Numbered from the stretch's first letter, positions 1-5,387 are shown. The stretch: 5,408 nt of DNA from JAQVUB01 sp033809415 (GCA_033809415.1 JAPXLT010000313.1:1-5408), one strand, 5' to 3'. Program-made: numbers and translations. Notes: generated by a model from the letters alone, not told the origin.

Positions 1-40
1 GGGCAGGGGGCAGGGGGCAGAGTGCAGGGGGCAGGGGGGC
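1..40 (+). repeat. G-rich heptamer tandem array (GGGCAGG units)
   Basis: Five consecutive 7-bp units can be read: GGGCAGG, GGGCAGG, GGGCAGA, GTGCAGG, GGGCAGG, then a G-rich tail. The array is cut by the window edge, so its true length is unknown. It has G-runs at 1-3, 6-10, 13-17, 27-31 and 34-39, which gives some G-quadruplex potential on the plus strand, although one loop is 9 nt. The unit is the same family as the arrays at 311-331 and 5346-5387. Short open frames through it and the next array code only low-complexity peptide and are not genes. Confidence 0.9.
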
Positions 41-48
41 TATGTTCT

Positions 49-147
49 GTCCGACCCGTCCGACTTGTCCGACCCGTCCGACTTGTCCGACCCGTCCGAC
101 CCGTCCGACCCGTCCGACCCGTCCGACCTGTCCGACCCGTCCGACGG
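49..147 (+). repeat. Nonamer tandem array, 11 units of GTCCGACNN
   Basis: Eleven contiguous 9-bp units each start with invariant GTCCGAC. The last two bases vary: CC in seven units, TT in two, CT in one and GG in the final one. GTCCGAC is an almost perfect inverted repeat (GTC, C, GAC), so either single strand could fold into small repeated hairpins. Because the unit is 9 bp, every frame stays open and yields artificial Ser-Asp-Pro, Val-Arg-Pro or Asp-Gly-Ser peptides. These have no convincing ribosome binding site and I do not call them genes. The type resembles dispersed GTCCGAC arrays I associate with PVC-group genomes, but that is recollection, not a search. Confidence 0.95.
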
Positions 148-153
148 TCGGCT

Positions 154-163
154 CGCGCGCGCG
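154..163. other. Alternating CG run, (CG)5
   Basis: Ten bases of strictly alternating C and G directly follow the nonamer array. Such a run can adopt left-handed DNA under supercoiling, but it is short and no function is implied. The remaining DNA between 164 and 310 has no gene that I can support. Confidence 0.6.
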
Positions 164-264
164 GTAAGGGTGGTCTGCCCCCTGGTTGGGTGGGGCTTGG
201 CTGATTTCAAGACACCGCAGGAAAATTTAGCATTTTCGGAAGCGTTTTTCAAGCTCTCTGCTGC

Positions 265-299
265 ACTTTCATAAAAAGTCTTGGAGCCTCCATGAAAGT
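265..299. repeat. AT-rich inverted repeat downstream of the cupin gene
   Basis: ACTTTCAT (265-272) and ATGAAAGT (292-299) are perfect 8-bp inverted arms around a 19-nt spacer that itself holds the near-palindrome TGGAGCCTCCA (282-292). It lies 3' of the minus-strand cupin gene, so it could be a 3' transcript-end structure. Neither strand has a T-run after the stem and the stem is AT-rich, so it is not a typical intrinsic terminator. It could also be a protein-binding site or chance. Confidence 0.4.
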
Positions 300-310
300 C
301 ATAATCAAGG

Positions 311-331
311 GTGCAGGATGCAGGGGGCGAG
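311..331 (+). repeat. Short degenerate heptamer array (GTGCAGG units)
   Basis: Three 7-bp units, GTGCAGG, ATGCAGG and GGGCGAG, belong to the family seen at 1-40 and 5346-5387 and have the same strand polarity. The array ends 3 bp from the stop codon of the minus-strand cupin gene, so the cupin transcript would read into its C-rich strand. Confidence 0.75.
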
Positions 332-334
332 GAG

Positions 335-685
335 TCAGTAGGTCACTACCATTGCGATGACTTCCAGGGTATCGGTTCCGGTATTGCAGAGGGAATGCGA
401 CTTTCCTCTGCCGGTCAGCACGCTGTCGCCGGGATTGACTATAGTGGCGACTCCGTCTTCGGTGACGGTTCCAGTGCCTTTGCAGACGATGTAAACTTCA
501 TCTTCGTTTTCATGCGGATGCAGACCTATGCTGCTCCCCGCCGGAAGAATCAGCTTTGCGCAGAGCCGAACATGGCTGCCGCCAAATTCCTCTTTCTTGA
601 AATAATGCTGCAAAGTGACGGTGCCGTCTCCGCCACGCATCTTTTCGCGCTGTTCGCAATCGTATTCACCAGCTTTTCTGAACAT
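335..685 (-). CDS. Small single-domain cupin protein
   Basis: This encodes a 116-residue cytoplasmic protein with no signal peptide or membrane segment. It is a single beta-barrel cupin domain. Motif 1 fits G(X)5HXH(X)4E(X)6G exactly, from G50 to G70, with probable metal ligands H56, H58 and E63. Motif 2 runs G86 to N101 with H97 as fourth ligand; the usual Pro is replaced by Gly (G92). The N-terminus (MFRKAGEYD, then REKMRGGDGTV at 13-23) resembles stand-alone cupins common in anaerobes, whose substrate is generally unknown. I chose the ATG at 683-685 because GGGAGG lies 9 nt upstream; the frame is open further up to 871, but that extension would run through an intrinsic terminator and has no family-like sequence. 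Function could be small-molecule binding, isomerase or dioxygenase-like; the sequence does not decide. Its leader terminator suggests regulated or separate transcription from cysK. Confidence 0.9.
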   Translation of the reverse strand: MFRKAGEYDCEQREKMRGGDGTVTLQHYFKKEEFGGSHVRLCAKLILPAGSSIGLHPHENEDEVYIVCKGTGTVTEDGVATIVNPGDSVLTGRGKSHSLCNTGTDTLEVIAMVVTY

Positions 686-694
686 GCTCTCGAA

Positions 695-700
695 CCTCCC
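695..700 (-). promoter_or_regulatory. Ribosome binding site of the cupin gene
   Basis: The minus strand reads GGGAGG, then nine bases, then ATG. This site decides the start over in-frame codons further upstream. The C-rich loop of the adjacent terminator contains CCTCC, which is complementary to it. Confidence 0.85.
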
Positions 701-712
701 TGTTGCTTGACT

Positions 713-777
713 AAAAAAAAGCGTTCCGACAGCATGGGGGAGTAGGGCAGGAAGGAGGGGAAATGCTGCCGGAACGC
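713..777 (-). terminator. Strong intrinsic terminator upstream of the cupin start
   Basis: On the minus strand the arm at 777-763 (GCGTTCCGGCAGCAT) pairs with the arm at 735-721 (ATGCTGTCGGAACGC) as a 15-bp stem. The only imperfection is one position that becomes a G-U wobble in RNA. Eight U residues follow (720-713). The loop is 27 nt and pyrimidine-rich. The plus strand has no T-run after the stem, so this acts only on minus-strand transcripts. It ends 12 nt before the cupin Shine-Dalgarno. It could terminate cysK transcription 190 nt past the cysK stop, or attenuate a leader transcript of the cupin gene. Confidence 0.85.
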
Positions 778-782
778 AAAAA

Positions 783-827
783 GAAACGCTGAACAACCTT
801 ACAAGGGATATGATCCTAATTTTCAGC
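783..827 (-). promoter_or_regulatory. Possible structured leader element before the cupin terminator
   Basis: On the minus strand GCTGAA (827-822) can pair with TTCAGC (793-788), enclosing GGATCATATCC (816-806), which can form a 4-bp hairpin, and the inverted repeat CCTTGTAAGG (806-797). Overlapping the closing arm, GCGTTTC (789-783) can pair over 7 positions (one G-U) with GGAACGC (727-721), the 3' arm of the terminator. The two pairings share bases, as in attenuators. I do not recognise a known riboswitch class here. Pairings this short can arise by chance. Confidence 0.35.
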
Positions 828-836
828 TTGGCGGTT

Positions 837-864
837 AATATAATTTGCCAATCACAAAAATCAA
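837..864 (-). promoter_or_regulatory. Putative sigma-70-type promoter for the cupin leader
   Basis: On the minus strand TTGATT (864-859, 4 of 6 to consensus) and TATATT (842-837, 5 of 6) are separated by 16 bp. Start of transcription would be near 830, giving a leader of about 145 nt that contains the intrinsic terminator. It is a consensus match only, in an AT-rich stretch. Confidence 0.45.
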
Positions 865-898
865 ATGACACCCATGGAGATAGTGGGAGGAGGTTTTT

Positions 899-934
899 TT
901 TTCGGGTCTTTTTGTGCTTTTCGTTGTTAAAAAA
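899..934 (-). repeat. Dispersed intergenic repeat, copy A
   Basis: On the minus strand this reads TTTTTTAACAACGAAAAGC, followed by ACAAAAAGACCCGAAAA. It matches copies at 2016-2055 and 4100-4134, sharing a T-run, the core AACAACGAAA and two further degenerate ACGAAA-like blocks at 9-10 bp spacing. It lies 33 bp past the cysK stop, in the sense direction of cysK, and is the most degenerate copy in its second block. Confidence 0.75.
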
Positions 935-967
935 GAATTGGCCCCGTTACCACTTGCTAGGGAAATA

Positions 968-1888
968 TTACTCAAAGAGCCAGGTGGAGAGGTATCGCTC
1001 GCCACTGTCCGGCAGCAAGACGACAATCCGTTTGCCGCTGAATTCCTGCCGCTTGCTGATTTCCAGGGCGGCATAGAGAGCGGCGCCTGAAGAGATTCCG
1101 ATGAGTAGGCCTTCTTTACGGGCAGCGTCACGTGCAGTCCCGCCGGCTTGGTCTGCCGAGACAGCGATGATTTCACTGATTATGCTGGTATCGAGCACCT
1201 TTGGAATGAAGCCGGCGCCGATTCCCTGAAGCTTGTGCGATCCGGGGGTGCCACCGGAGAGCACCGCGCTGGTATCCGGCTCGACCGCAACCAAATGTAA
1301 TTTCGGATTGCGTGCGAGAAGCCCTTTGCCGACTCCGGTCAGCGTGCCGCCGGTGCCTGCCGCTGATACAAAAACATCAACTTTGCCTCCGGTATCGCGC
1401 CAGATTTCTTCGGCGGTCACCTTGCGGTGAATTTCCGGGTTGGCGGCATTTTCAAATTGCTGCGGGATGATTGATCCGGGATTGGTTGACTGCAGCTCGA
1501 TGGCTTTGTCAATCGCTCCTTGCATTCCTTTGGTGCCTTCAGTCAGCACCAGTTCTGCACCGTATGCTGCCAGCAGTTTGCGCCGCTCGATGCTCATCGT
1601 TTCCGGCATGGTCAGAATCAGCCTGTATCCTTTTACTGCTGCAACCAGCGCCAGGCCGATGCCGGTGTTGCCGCTGGTCGGTTCGATAATCAGACCACCC
1701 GGCTGCAGCAGTCCGCGCTTCTCCGCATCCTCAATCATCGACAGGGCAACACGATCCTTGACACTGCCGCCAGGATTGCCGTATTCAACCTTGGCCAGCA
1801 GCTCCGCTCGACCCTGATTCATACGATTGATTCTGACTAACGGGGTATTGCCAATGCCGACAAGGATGTTTTCTTGTATTCCAGACAT
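968..1888 (-). CDS. cysK: Cysteine synthase (O-acetylserine sulfhydrylase A)
   Basis: This is a 306-residue PLP enzyme of fold type II that converts O-acetylserine and sulfide to cysteine in the cytoplasm. The length is full for CysK (about 305-325). Family landmarks are all present: IGNTPLVRI at 12-20, the Schiff-base lysine K44 in NPGGSVKDR (38-46), the substrate loop TSGNTG (71-76), MPETMSIERR (94-103), QFENAANP (144-151), the phosphate-binding GTGGT (178-182), SSGAA (266-270) with S267 facing the PLP ring nitrogen, and PDSGERYLST near the C-terminus. MPETMSIERR and the single-domain length favour cysteine synthase over cystathionine beta-synthase. The start fits the family N-terminus and has GGAAGGTGA just upstream. 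The usual partner serine acetyltransferase (cysE) is not nearby. It is divergent from speA and followed on the same strand by the cupin, with a terminator between. Confidence 0.96.
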   Translation of the reverse strand: MSGIQENILVGIGNTPLVRINRMNQGRAELLAKVEYGNPGGSVKDRVALSMIEDAEKRGLLQPGGLIIEPTSGNTGIGLALVAAVKGYRLILTMPETMSIERRKLLAAYGAELVLTEGTKGMQGAIDKAIELQSTNPGSIIPQQFENAANPEIHRKVTAEEIWRDTGGKVDVFVSAAGTGGTLTGVGKGLLARNPKLHLVAVEPDTSAVLSGGTPGSHKLQGIGAGFIPKVLDTSIISEIIAVSADQAGGTARDAARKEGLLIGISSGAALYAALEISKRQEFSGKRIVVLLPDSGERYLSTWLFE

Positions 1889-1890
1889 AT

Positions 1891-1900
1891 ATCACCTTCC
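1891..1900 (-). promoter_or_regulatory. Ribosome binding site of cysK
   Basis: The minus strand reads GGAAGGTGAT shortly before the ATG, matching the GGTGAT part of the extended anti-Shine-Dalgarno complement. It supports the start at 1888. Confidence 0.8.
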
Positions 1901-1923
1901 AAAAATAAGATTGTCAAACGCAA

Positions 1924-1941
1924 GCGATGGCACAACATCGC
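1924..1941. promoter_or_regulatory. Perfect hairpin or operator-like palindrome in the cysK leader
   Basis: GCGATG (1924-1929) and CATCGC (1936-1941) are perfect 6-bp inverted arms around a 6-nt loop, 35 bp upstream of cysK. On the minus strand seven T's precede rather than follow the stem, so it is not an intrinsic terminator in either direction. It could be an operator for cysK or a 5' stabilising hairpin; no regulator can be named from the sequence. I found no convincing paired -35/-10 promoter for either divergent gene in 1889-2166. Confidence 0.5.
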
Positions 1942-2015
1942 AAAAAAACTCATTTCGCAAAAGCATTACTGTAAAAAGCTTTGTATTAAAATCAAGTGAA
2001 GTTCGCGCAAGGATA

Positions 2016-2055
2016 TTTTTAAAACAACGAAAAGACAAAAAAAGACACGAAAGAG
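2016..2055 (+). repeat. Dispersed intergenic repeat, copy B
   Basis: The plus strand reads TTTTTAAAACAACGAAAAG, then ACAAAAAAAGACACGAAAGAGG. It shares the T-run, the AACAACGAAA core and a GACACGAAA block with copies A and C. This copy lies in the divergent cysK/speA spacer, oriented with speA and about 110 bp before its start. Confidence 0.75.
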
Positions 2056-2085
2056 GAATTATATTATCCTTTCACGCCGAAAAGA

Positions 2086-2104
2086 GTCCGTTCCGGGGAC
2101 GGAC
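2086..2104 (+). promoter_or_regulatory. Hairpin in the speA leader region
   Basis: GTCCGT (2086-2091) and ACGGAC (2099-2104) are perfect 6-bp arms around the 7-nt loop TCCGGGG, 62 bp before the speA start. No T-run follows, so it is not a terminator. The arms echo the GTCCGAC nonamer but there is no tandem array here. It may be a leader structure, an operator or chance. Confidence 0.4.
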
Positions 2105-2158
2105 CGTAGATTTTCGGGGTCGCATTTGGAAAAATAAACTATCTGTGTATAGGTCAAC

Positions 2159-2162
2159 GGAG
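2159..2162 (+). promoter_or_regulatory. Ribosome binding site of speA
   Basis: GGAG, part of GGAGTG, sits four bases before the ATG. The spacing is short but usable. It supports the 2167 start, and no better in-frame start lies just upstream. Confidence 0.65.
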
Positions 2163-2166
2163 TGCG

Positions 2167-4092
2167 ATGAATATACAAAAAGAAACCCTGGAGCACTGGA
2201 CAGCAGAAGACTCAGCGGAATTATATGGAATTCACAATTGGGGCAATGGGTATTTTGATGTCAACGACCAGGGGGAGCTAGTGCTTTTGCCGTATCAGGG
2301 CAGCAATCTTCCTTCTGTCAGTCTTCTGGATGTCATCAATGGTATCAAGGATCGCGGCATGGATATGCCGGTGTTGCTTAGGGTAAGCAATATTCTGGAT
2401 TCGCAGATCCGTCTGCTGCATTCCAGTTTCCGGAACGCCATCAAGCAAACGGGGTACAAGGGCGTTTACAAAGGCGTTTTCCCGATCAAGGTCAACCAGC
2501 AGCAACAAGTCATCGAAGAAATTACACGCTTCGGCAAAGAGTTCCACCATGGTCTCGAAGCTGGCAGCAAGGCAGAGCTGATAGCGGCGCTGGGAACCTT
2601 GCGTGACCGGGAAGCCTGCTTGGTTTGCAACGGATACAAGGATGAGGAGTTTATTGACCTGGCTCTCTATGCCTGCAAAATAGGCTTCCAATGCATTATA
2701 GTTGTGGAAATGACCGGAGAACTGCCTTTGATCATCGAACGCAGCCGAGCCTTGAATATCAAGCCGCTGATCGGATTGCGCATGAAGCTCTCTACACGGG
2801 CCAGCGGACAATGGGCAGAATCCGGAGGAGACCGCAGCGTCTTTGGACTCAATACCGCCGAGCTGATCGAAATGGTTGATCTGCTGCGCAAAGAAGAGAT
2901 GCTGGACTGCCTGCGACTGCTGCATTATCACATTGGTTCGCAAATCTCGAATATCCGGGACATCCGTGCAGGAGCCTTGGAAGCCAGCCGGGTGTACATT
3001 GGTCTGGTGCAGGAAGGTGCCGCCATGGGATTCCTGGACCTCGGTGGCGGCCTGGCCGTCGATTATGATGGCTCGCATACGAATTATCACCAGAGCCGGA
3101 ATTATACGCTGGACGAATACTGCGTCGATGTCATCGATACCGTCGCCGAAGCGCTGAACGCCAACGGGATTGCGCACCCAACGATTATCACCGAATCCGG
3201 GCGCGCGACGGTTTCCTACAGTTCTATCCTGCTGTTCAATATCCTGGATGTGACCCGCTTCGAACCCTCCAGCATACCGGATGCAATTCCGGAAGATGCC
3301 AATGAGATGACCAAAGACTTGATGGCTATCTTGAAAAATATCACCCAGAAAAATCTGCAGGAATGCTTCCATGATGCGATCTATTACCGTGATGAATTGC
3401 GCATCCTGTTCAAGAACGGGCGCATTTCACTGCGCGAGCGCGGCCTGGCGGAAACCGCTTTCTGGCATATCATGGTGCTAATCAATAAAATGGTCAAGAA
3501 ACTCAAGTATGTCCCCGATGAATTCGAGGGCCTTGACAACGCGCTGGCCGATATCTACTACGGAAATTTCAGCGTTTTTCAGTCGTTGCCGGATGCCTGG
3601 GCGATCAAACAGCTCTTTCCGATCATGCCGGTGCACCGCCTGAACGAACGCCCGGTGCGCAATGCGATCATTTCCGATATTACTTGCGATTGCGATGGCA
3701 AAATCGAGCAGTTTGTCGATCTGCATGATGAACGACGCACGTTGCCATTGCATGAACTGCGGGAAAATGAGGAATACTATCTGGCCGCTTTCCTGGTAGG
3801 CGCCTATCAGGAAACCCTGGGCGACCTGCATAATCTGCTCGGCGATACGAACGTGGTAAGCATCTCCATTTCACCGGAGGAAGGGCGCTTTGAAATCAAC
3901 CGTGAACTCGAGGGCGACTCAGTCGCCGATGTGCTCTCCTATGTCGAGTACAATCCGCAGGCTCTACTGGACGGCTTCAAGCAGAATGCCGAAAGAGCCG
4001 TCCGAGAAAAAATGATCACTGCGGCGGAACGGAAAGAGGTCATGACCGCTTTCGAAGATGGCCTGCGGGGATACACTTATTTTGAACGCTAA
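2167..4092 (+). CDS. speA: Biosynthetic arginine decarboxylase
   Basis: This 641-residue PLP enzyme decarboxylates arginine to agmatine, the first step of polyamine synthesis from arginine. The length is normal for SpeA (about 630-660). The alanine-racemase-like barrel comes first: PLP lysine K108 in FPIKVNQQ (105-112), GLEAGSKAEL (129-138), CNGYKD (154-159), GGDRSVFGL (220-228), LHYHIGSQI (252-260), the glycine-rich phosphate site DLGGG (291-295) with DYDGS after it, and ESGR (343-346). The SpeA-specific part follows: NFSVFQSLPDAWAIKQLFP (467-485), PVHRLNERP (488-496), and DITCDCDG (504-511), where C507 is the expected catalytic cysteine from the second subunit. YLAAFLVGAYQETLGDLHN (538-556) is the conserved C-terminal block. 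There is no signal peptide. It sits 67 bp upstream of a carboxy(nor)spermidine dehydrogenase homologue on the same strand with no terminator between, so an operon is likely. All residues I can check are intact. Confidence 0.97.
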   Translation: MNIQKETLEHWTAEDSAELYGIHNWGNGYFDVNDQGELVLLPYQGSNLPSVSLLDVINGIKDRGMDMPVLLRVSNILDSQIRLLHSSFRNAIKQTGYKGVYKGVFPIKVNQQQQVIEEITRFGKEFHHGLEAGSKAELIAALGTLRDREACLVCNGYKDEEFIDLALYACKIGFQCIIVVEMTGELPLIIERSRALNIKPLIGLRMKLSTRASGQWAESGGDRSVFGLNTAELIEMVDLLRKEEMLDCLRLLHYHIGSQISNIRDIRAGALEASRVYIGLVQEGAAMGFLDLGGGLAVDYDGSHTNYHQSRNYTLDEYCVDVIDTVAEALNANGIAHPTIITESGRATVSYSSILLFNILDVTRFEPSSIPDAIPEDANEMTKDLMAILKNITQKNLQECFHDAIYYRDELRILFKNGRISLRERGLAETAFWHIMVLINKMVKKLKYVPDEFEGLDNALADIYYGNFSVFQSLPDAWAIKQLFPIMPVHRLNERPVRNAIISDITCDCDGKIEQFVDLHDERRTLPLHELRENEEYYLAAFLVGAYQETLGDLHNLLGDTNVVSISISPEEGRFEINRELEGDSVADVLSYVEYNPQALLDGFKQNAERAVREKMITAAERKEVMTAFEDGLRGYTYFER

Positions 4093-4099
4093 AATGAGG

Positions 4100-4134
4100 T
4101 TTTTAACAACGAAAGGCACGAAACGACACGAAAA
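4100..4134 (+). repeat. Dispersed intergenic repeat, copy C
   Basis: The plus strand reads TTTTTAACAACGAAAGGC, then ACGAAACGACACGAAAA, with three clean ACGAAA blocks at 4109, 4118 and 4128 (9- and 10-bp steps). It is the cleanest of three copies and starts 7 bp after the speA stop codon, filling most of the 67-bp gap inside the putative speA operon. It contains no hairpin that would terminate transcription. Confidence 0.8.
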
Positions 4135-4148
4135 TTAGGTAAAAAAGT

Positions 4149-4154
4149 GAGGTG
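4149..4154 (+). promoter_or_regulatory. Ribosome binding site of the CASDH-like gene
   Basis: GAGGTG lies five bases before the ATG at 4160, a strong and well-spaced site that fixes this start. The dispersed repeat copy ends 14 bp upstream of it. Confidence 0.85.
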
Positions 4155-4159
4155 TTAAA

Positions 4160-5344
4160 ATGGCAAAAGTTTTAATTATTGGTGCTGGCGGTGTAGGGCA
4201 GGTGGTTGCTCATAAATGCGCTCAGGTGCCGGAAGTGTTCTCGGAAATCTGCTTGGCCAGCCGCACGGAATCCAAATGCCGCAAGATTGCAGCACAGCTG
4301 CCCCGCAAGATCGAGACGGCTCAGGTGGATGCGGATAATGTGCCGGAGCTGGTGGCCTTGCTGAAGCGCTTCAAGCCGGATGTGGTGATCAATGTCGCCC
4401 TGCCGTATCAGGACTTGCATATCATGGATGCCTGCCTGGAAGCCGGCGTGCATTACGTAGATACGGCCAATTATGAGCCGCCGGATGTCGCTCACTTTGA
4501 ATACAAGTGGCAATGGGACTATCACCAACGCTTCAAGGACAGGGGGATCATGGCGTTGCTTGGCAGCGGATTCGATCCCGGTGTGACCAATGTCTTCACC
4601 GCCTGGGCGAAAAAGAAGCATTTTGACACCATCGAGGAACTCGATATCATCGATGCCAACGCCGGCGATCACGGACAACCGTTCGCGACCAATTTCAACC
4701 CGGAAATCAATATCCGGGAAATCACTGCCAATGGAAAATATTACCAGGACGGAGCCTTTCGGGAAACAAAACCCCTCGAAATCAGCAAAACCTTCGATTT
4801 TCCGGGCGGCATTGGCCCGAAGAAAATCTATTTGCTCTGGCATGAGGAACTCGAGTCTCTAGTGAAGTTTTTGCGTCCGCATGGCTTGAAGGCGGCGCGT
4901 TTCTGGATGACCTTTGGGGATTCCTATCTGAAACACCTCGAGGTTTTGCAGAACGTCGGTATGACCCGGATCGACCCGGTGATGTACAATGGTCAGGAAA
5001 TTATTCCGTTGCAGTTCCTGAAGGCTCTTTTGCCGGACCCGGCATCGCTGGGACCTCTGACCAAAGGCAAGACCTGCATTGGCTGCCTGATCAAAGGCAC
5101 GAAGGATGGCAAGCCGCGTCGGTATTACATCTACAATATTTGTGATCACGAGGAAGCCTACCGGGAAGTGCAGTCACAAGCCATTTCCTACACGACCGGC
5201 GTTCCGGCCATGATCGGCGCCATGCTGATCGTCACCGGAGTCTGGAAAGACGCCGGTGTCTTCAACATGGAGCATTTCGATCCGGAACCCTTCATGGAAA
5301 AACTGAATCTGCACGGCTTGCCTTGGCAGGAAGAATTCCTCTAA
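4160..5344 (+). CDS. Carboxy(nor)spermidine dehydrogenase-like protein (saccharopine dehydrogenase fold)
   Basis: This 394-residue enzyme is of the saccharopine dehydrogenase superfamily and near the usual length (about 400) of carboxynorspermidine/carboxyspermidine dehydrogenase (CASDH). The Rossmann nucleotide loop is GAGGVG (8-13). ASRT (33-36) at the end of the second strand, with R35, suits NADPH. Other blocks are INVALPYQD (77-85), AGVHYVDTANYEP (95-107), GSGFDPGVTNVF (135-146), DANAGDHG (165-172), LPDPASLGPLTKGKTCIGC (291-309) and QAISYTTGVPAMIG (340-353). The family reductively condenses aspartate 4-semialdehyde with a diamine. Its place after speA supports a polyamine role over true saccharopine (lysine) metabolism. 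The acceptor could be putrescine, diaminopropane or agmatine; the sequence alone does not decide. The carboxy(nor)spermidine decarboxylase expected next (nspC) is not within the 64 bp left. No defects are visible. Confidence 0.9.
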   Translation: MAKVLIIGAGGVGQVVAHKCAQVPEVFSEICLASRTESKCRKIAAQLPRKIETAQVDADNVPELVALLKRFKPDVVINVALPYQDLHIMDACLEAGVHYVDTANYEPPDVAHFEYKWQWDYHQRFKDRGIMALLGSGFDPGVTNVFTAWAKKKHFDTIEELDIIDANAGDHGQPFATNFNPEINIREITANGKYYQDGAFRETKPLEISKTFDFPGGIGPKKIYLLWHEELESLVKFLRPHGLKAARFWMTFGDSYLKHLEVLQNVGMTRIDPVMYNGQEIIPLQFLKALLPDPASLGPLTKGKTCIGCLIKGTKDGKPRRYYIYNICDHEEAYREVQSQAISYTTGVPAMIGAMLIVTGVWKDAGVFNMEHFDPEPFMEKLNLHGLPWQEEFL

Positions 5345-5345
5345 A

Positions 5346-5387
5346 GCAGGGTGCAGGGTGCAGGGTGCAGGGTGCGGGGTGCAGGTT
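5346..5387 (+). repeat. Heptamer tandem array, six GCAGGGT units
   Basis: Four perfect GCAGGGT units are followed by GCGGGGT and GCAGGTT. The array begins one base after the TAA of the CASDH-like gene. G3 runs at 5349, 5356, 5363 and 5370 are separated by uniform 4-nt TGCA loops, a canonical G-quadruplex pattern on the coding strand and therefore in the 3' end of the mRNA. It is the same family and polarity as the arrays at 1-40 and 311-331. No hairpin terminator is seen in the rest of the window. Confidence 0.93.

Noticed and set aside
49..147. CRISPR array
   Set aside because: The unit is 9 bp with no unique spacers and no cas genes nearby. It is a simple tandem repeat.
22..274. Open frames on both strands across the nonamer array giving Ser-Asp-Pro, Val-Arg-Pro or Asp-Gly-Ser peptides
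   Set aside because: They exist only because a 9-bp repeat stays open in every frame. No convincing ribosome binding site or non-repeat domain is present, and frames on both strands are equally open.
713..777. Bidirectional terminator
   Set aside because: The plus strand has A's, not T's, on the 3' side of the stem, so it should work only for minus-strand transcripts.
686..871. Upstream N-terminal extension of the cupin by 62 residues
   Set aside because: It would run through the intrinsic terminator and upstream of a good Shine-Dalgarno. The extension is not cupin-like, and the 685 start matches the family N-terminus.
1889..1917. Perfect TTGACA (minus, 1917-1912) as a -35 box for cysK
   Set aside because: A 17-bp spacer puts the -10 at TGATAT (1894-1889), a poor match overlapping the ribosome binding site, and transcription would start inside the coding region.
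2278..3372. A 364-codon open frame antisense to speA
   Set aside because: It is codon-aligned with speA, the reverse frame that is commonly open opposite well-expressed genes. It resembles no known family and lies wholly inside an intact conserved gene.
4093..4159. Terminator between speA and the CASDH-like gene
   Set aside because: The gap holds the non-palindromic ACGAAA repeat and no GC-rich stem with a T-run, so read-through is expected.
4172..4843. A 223-codon open frame antisense to the CASDH-like gene
   Set aside because: It is again codon-aligned with the sense gene and is best explained as a shadow; it has no recognisable domain.
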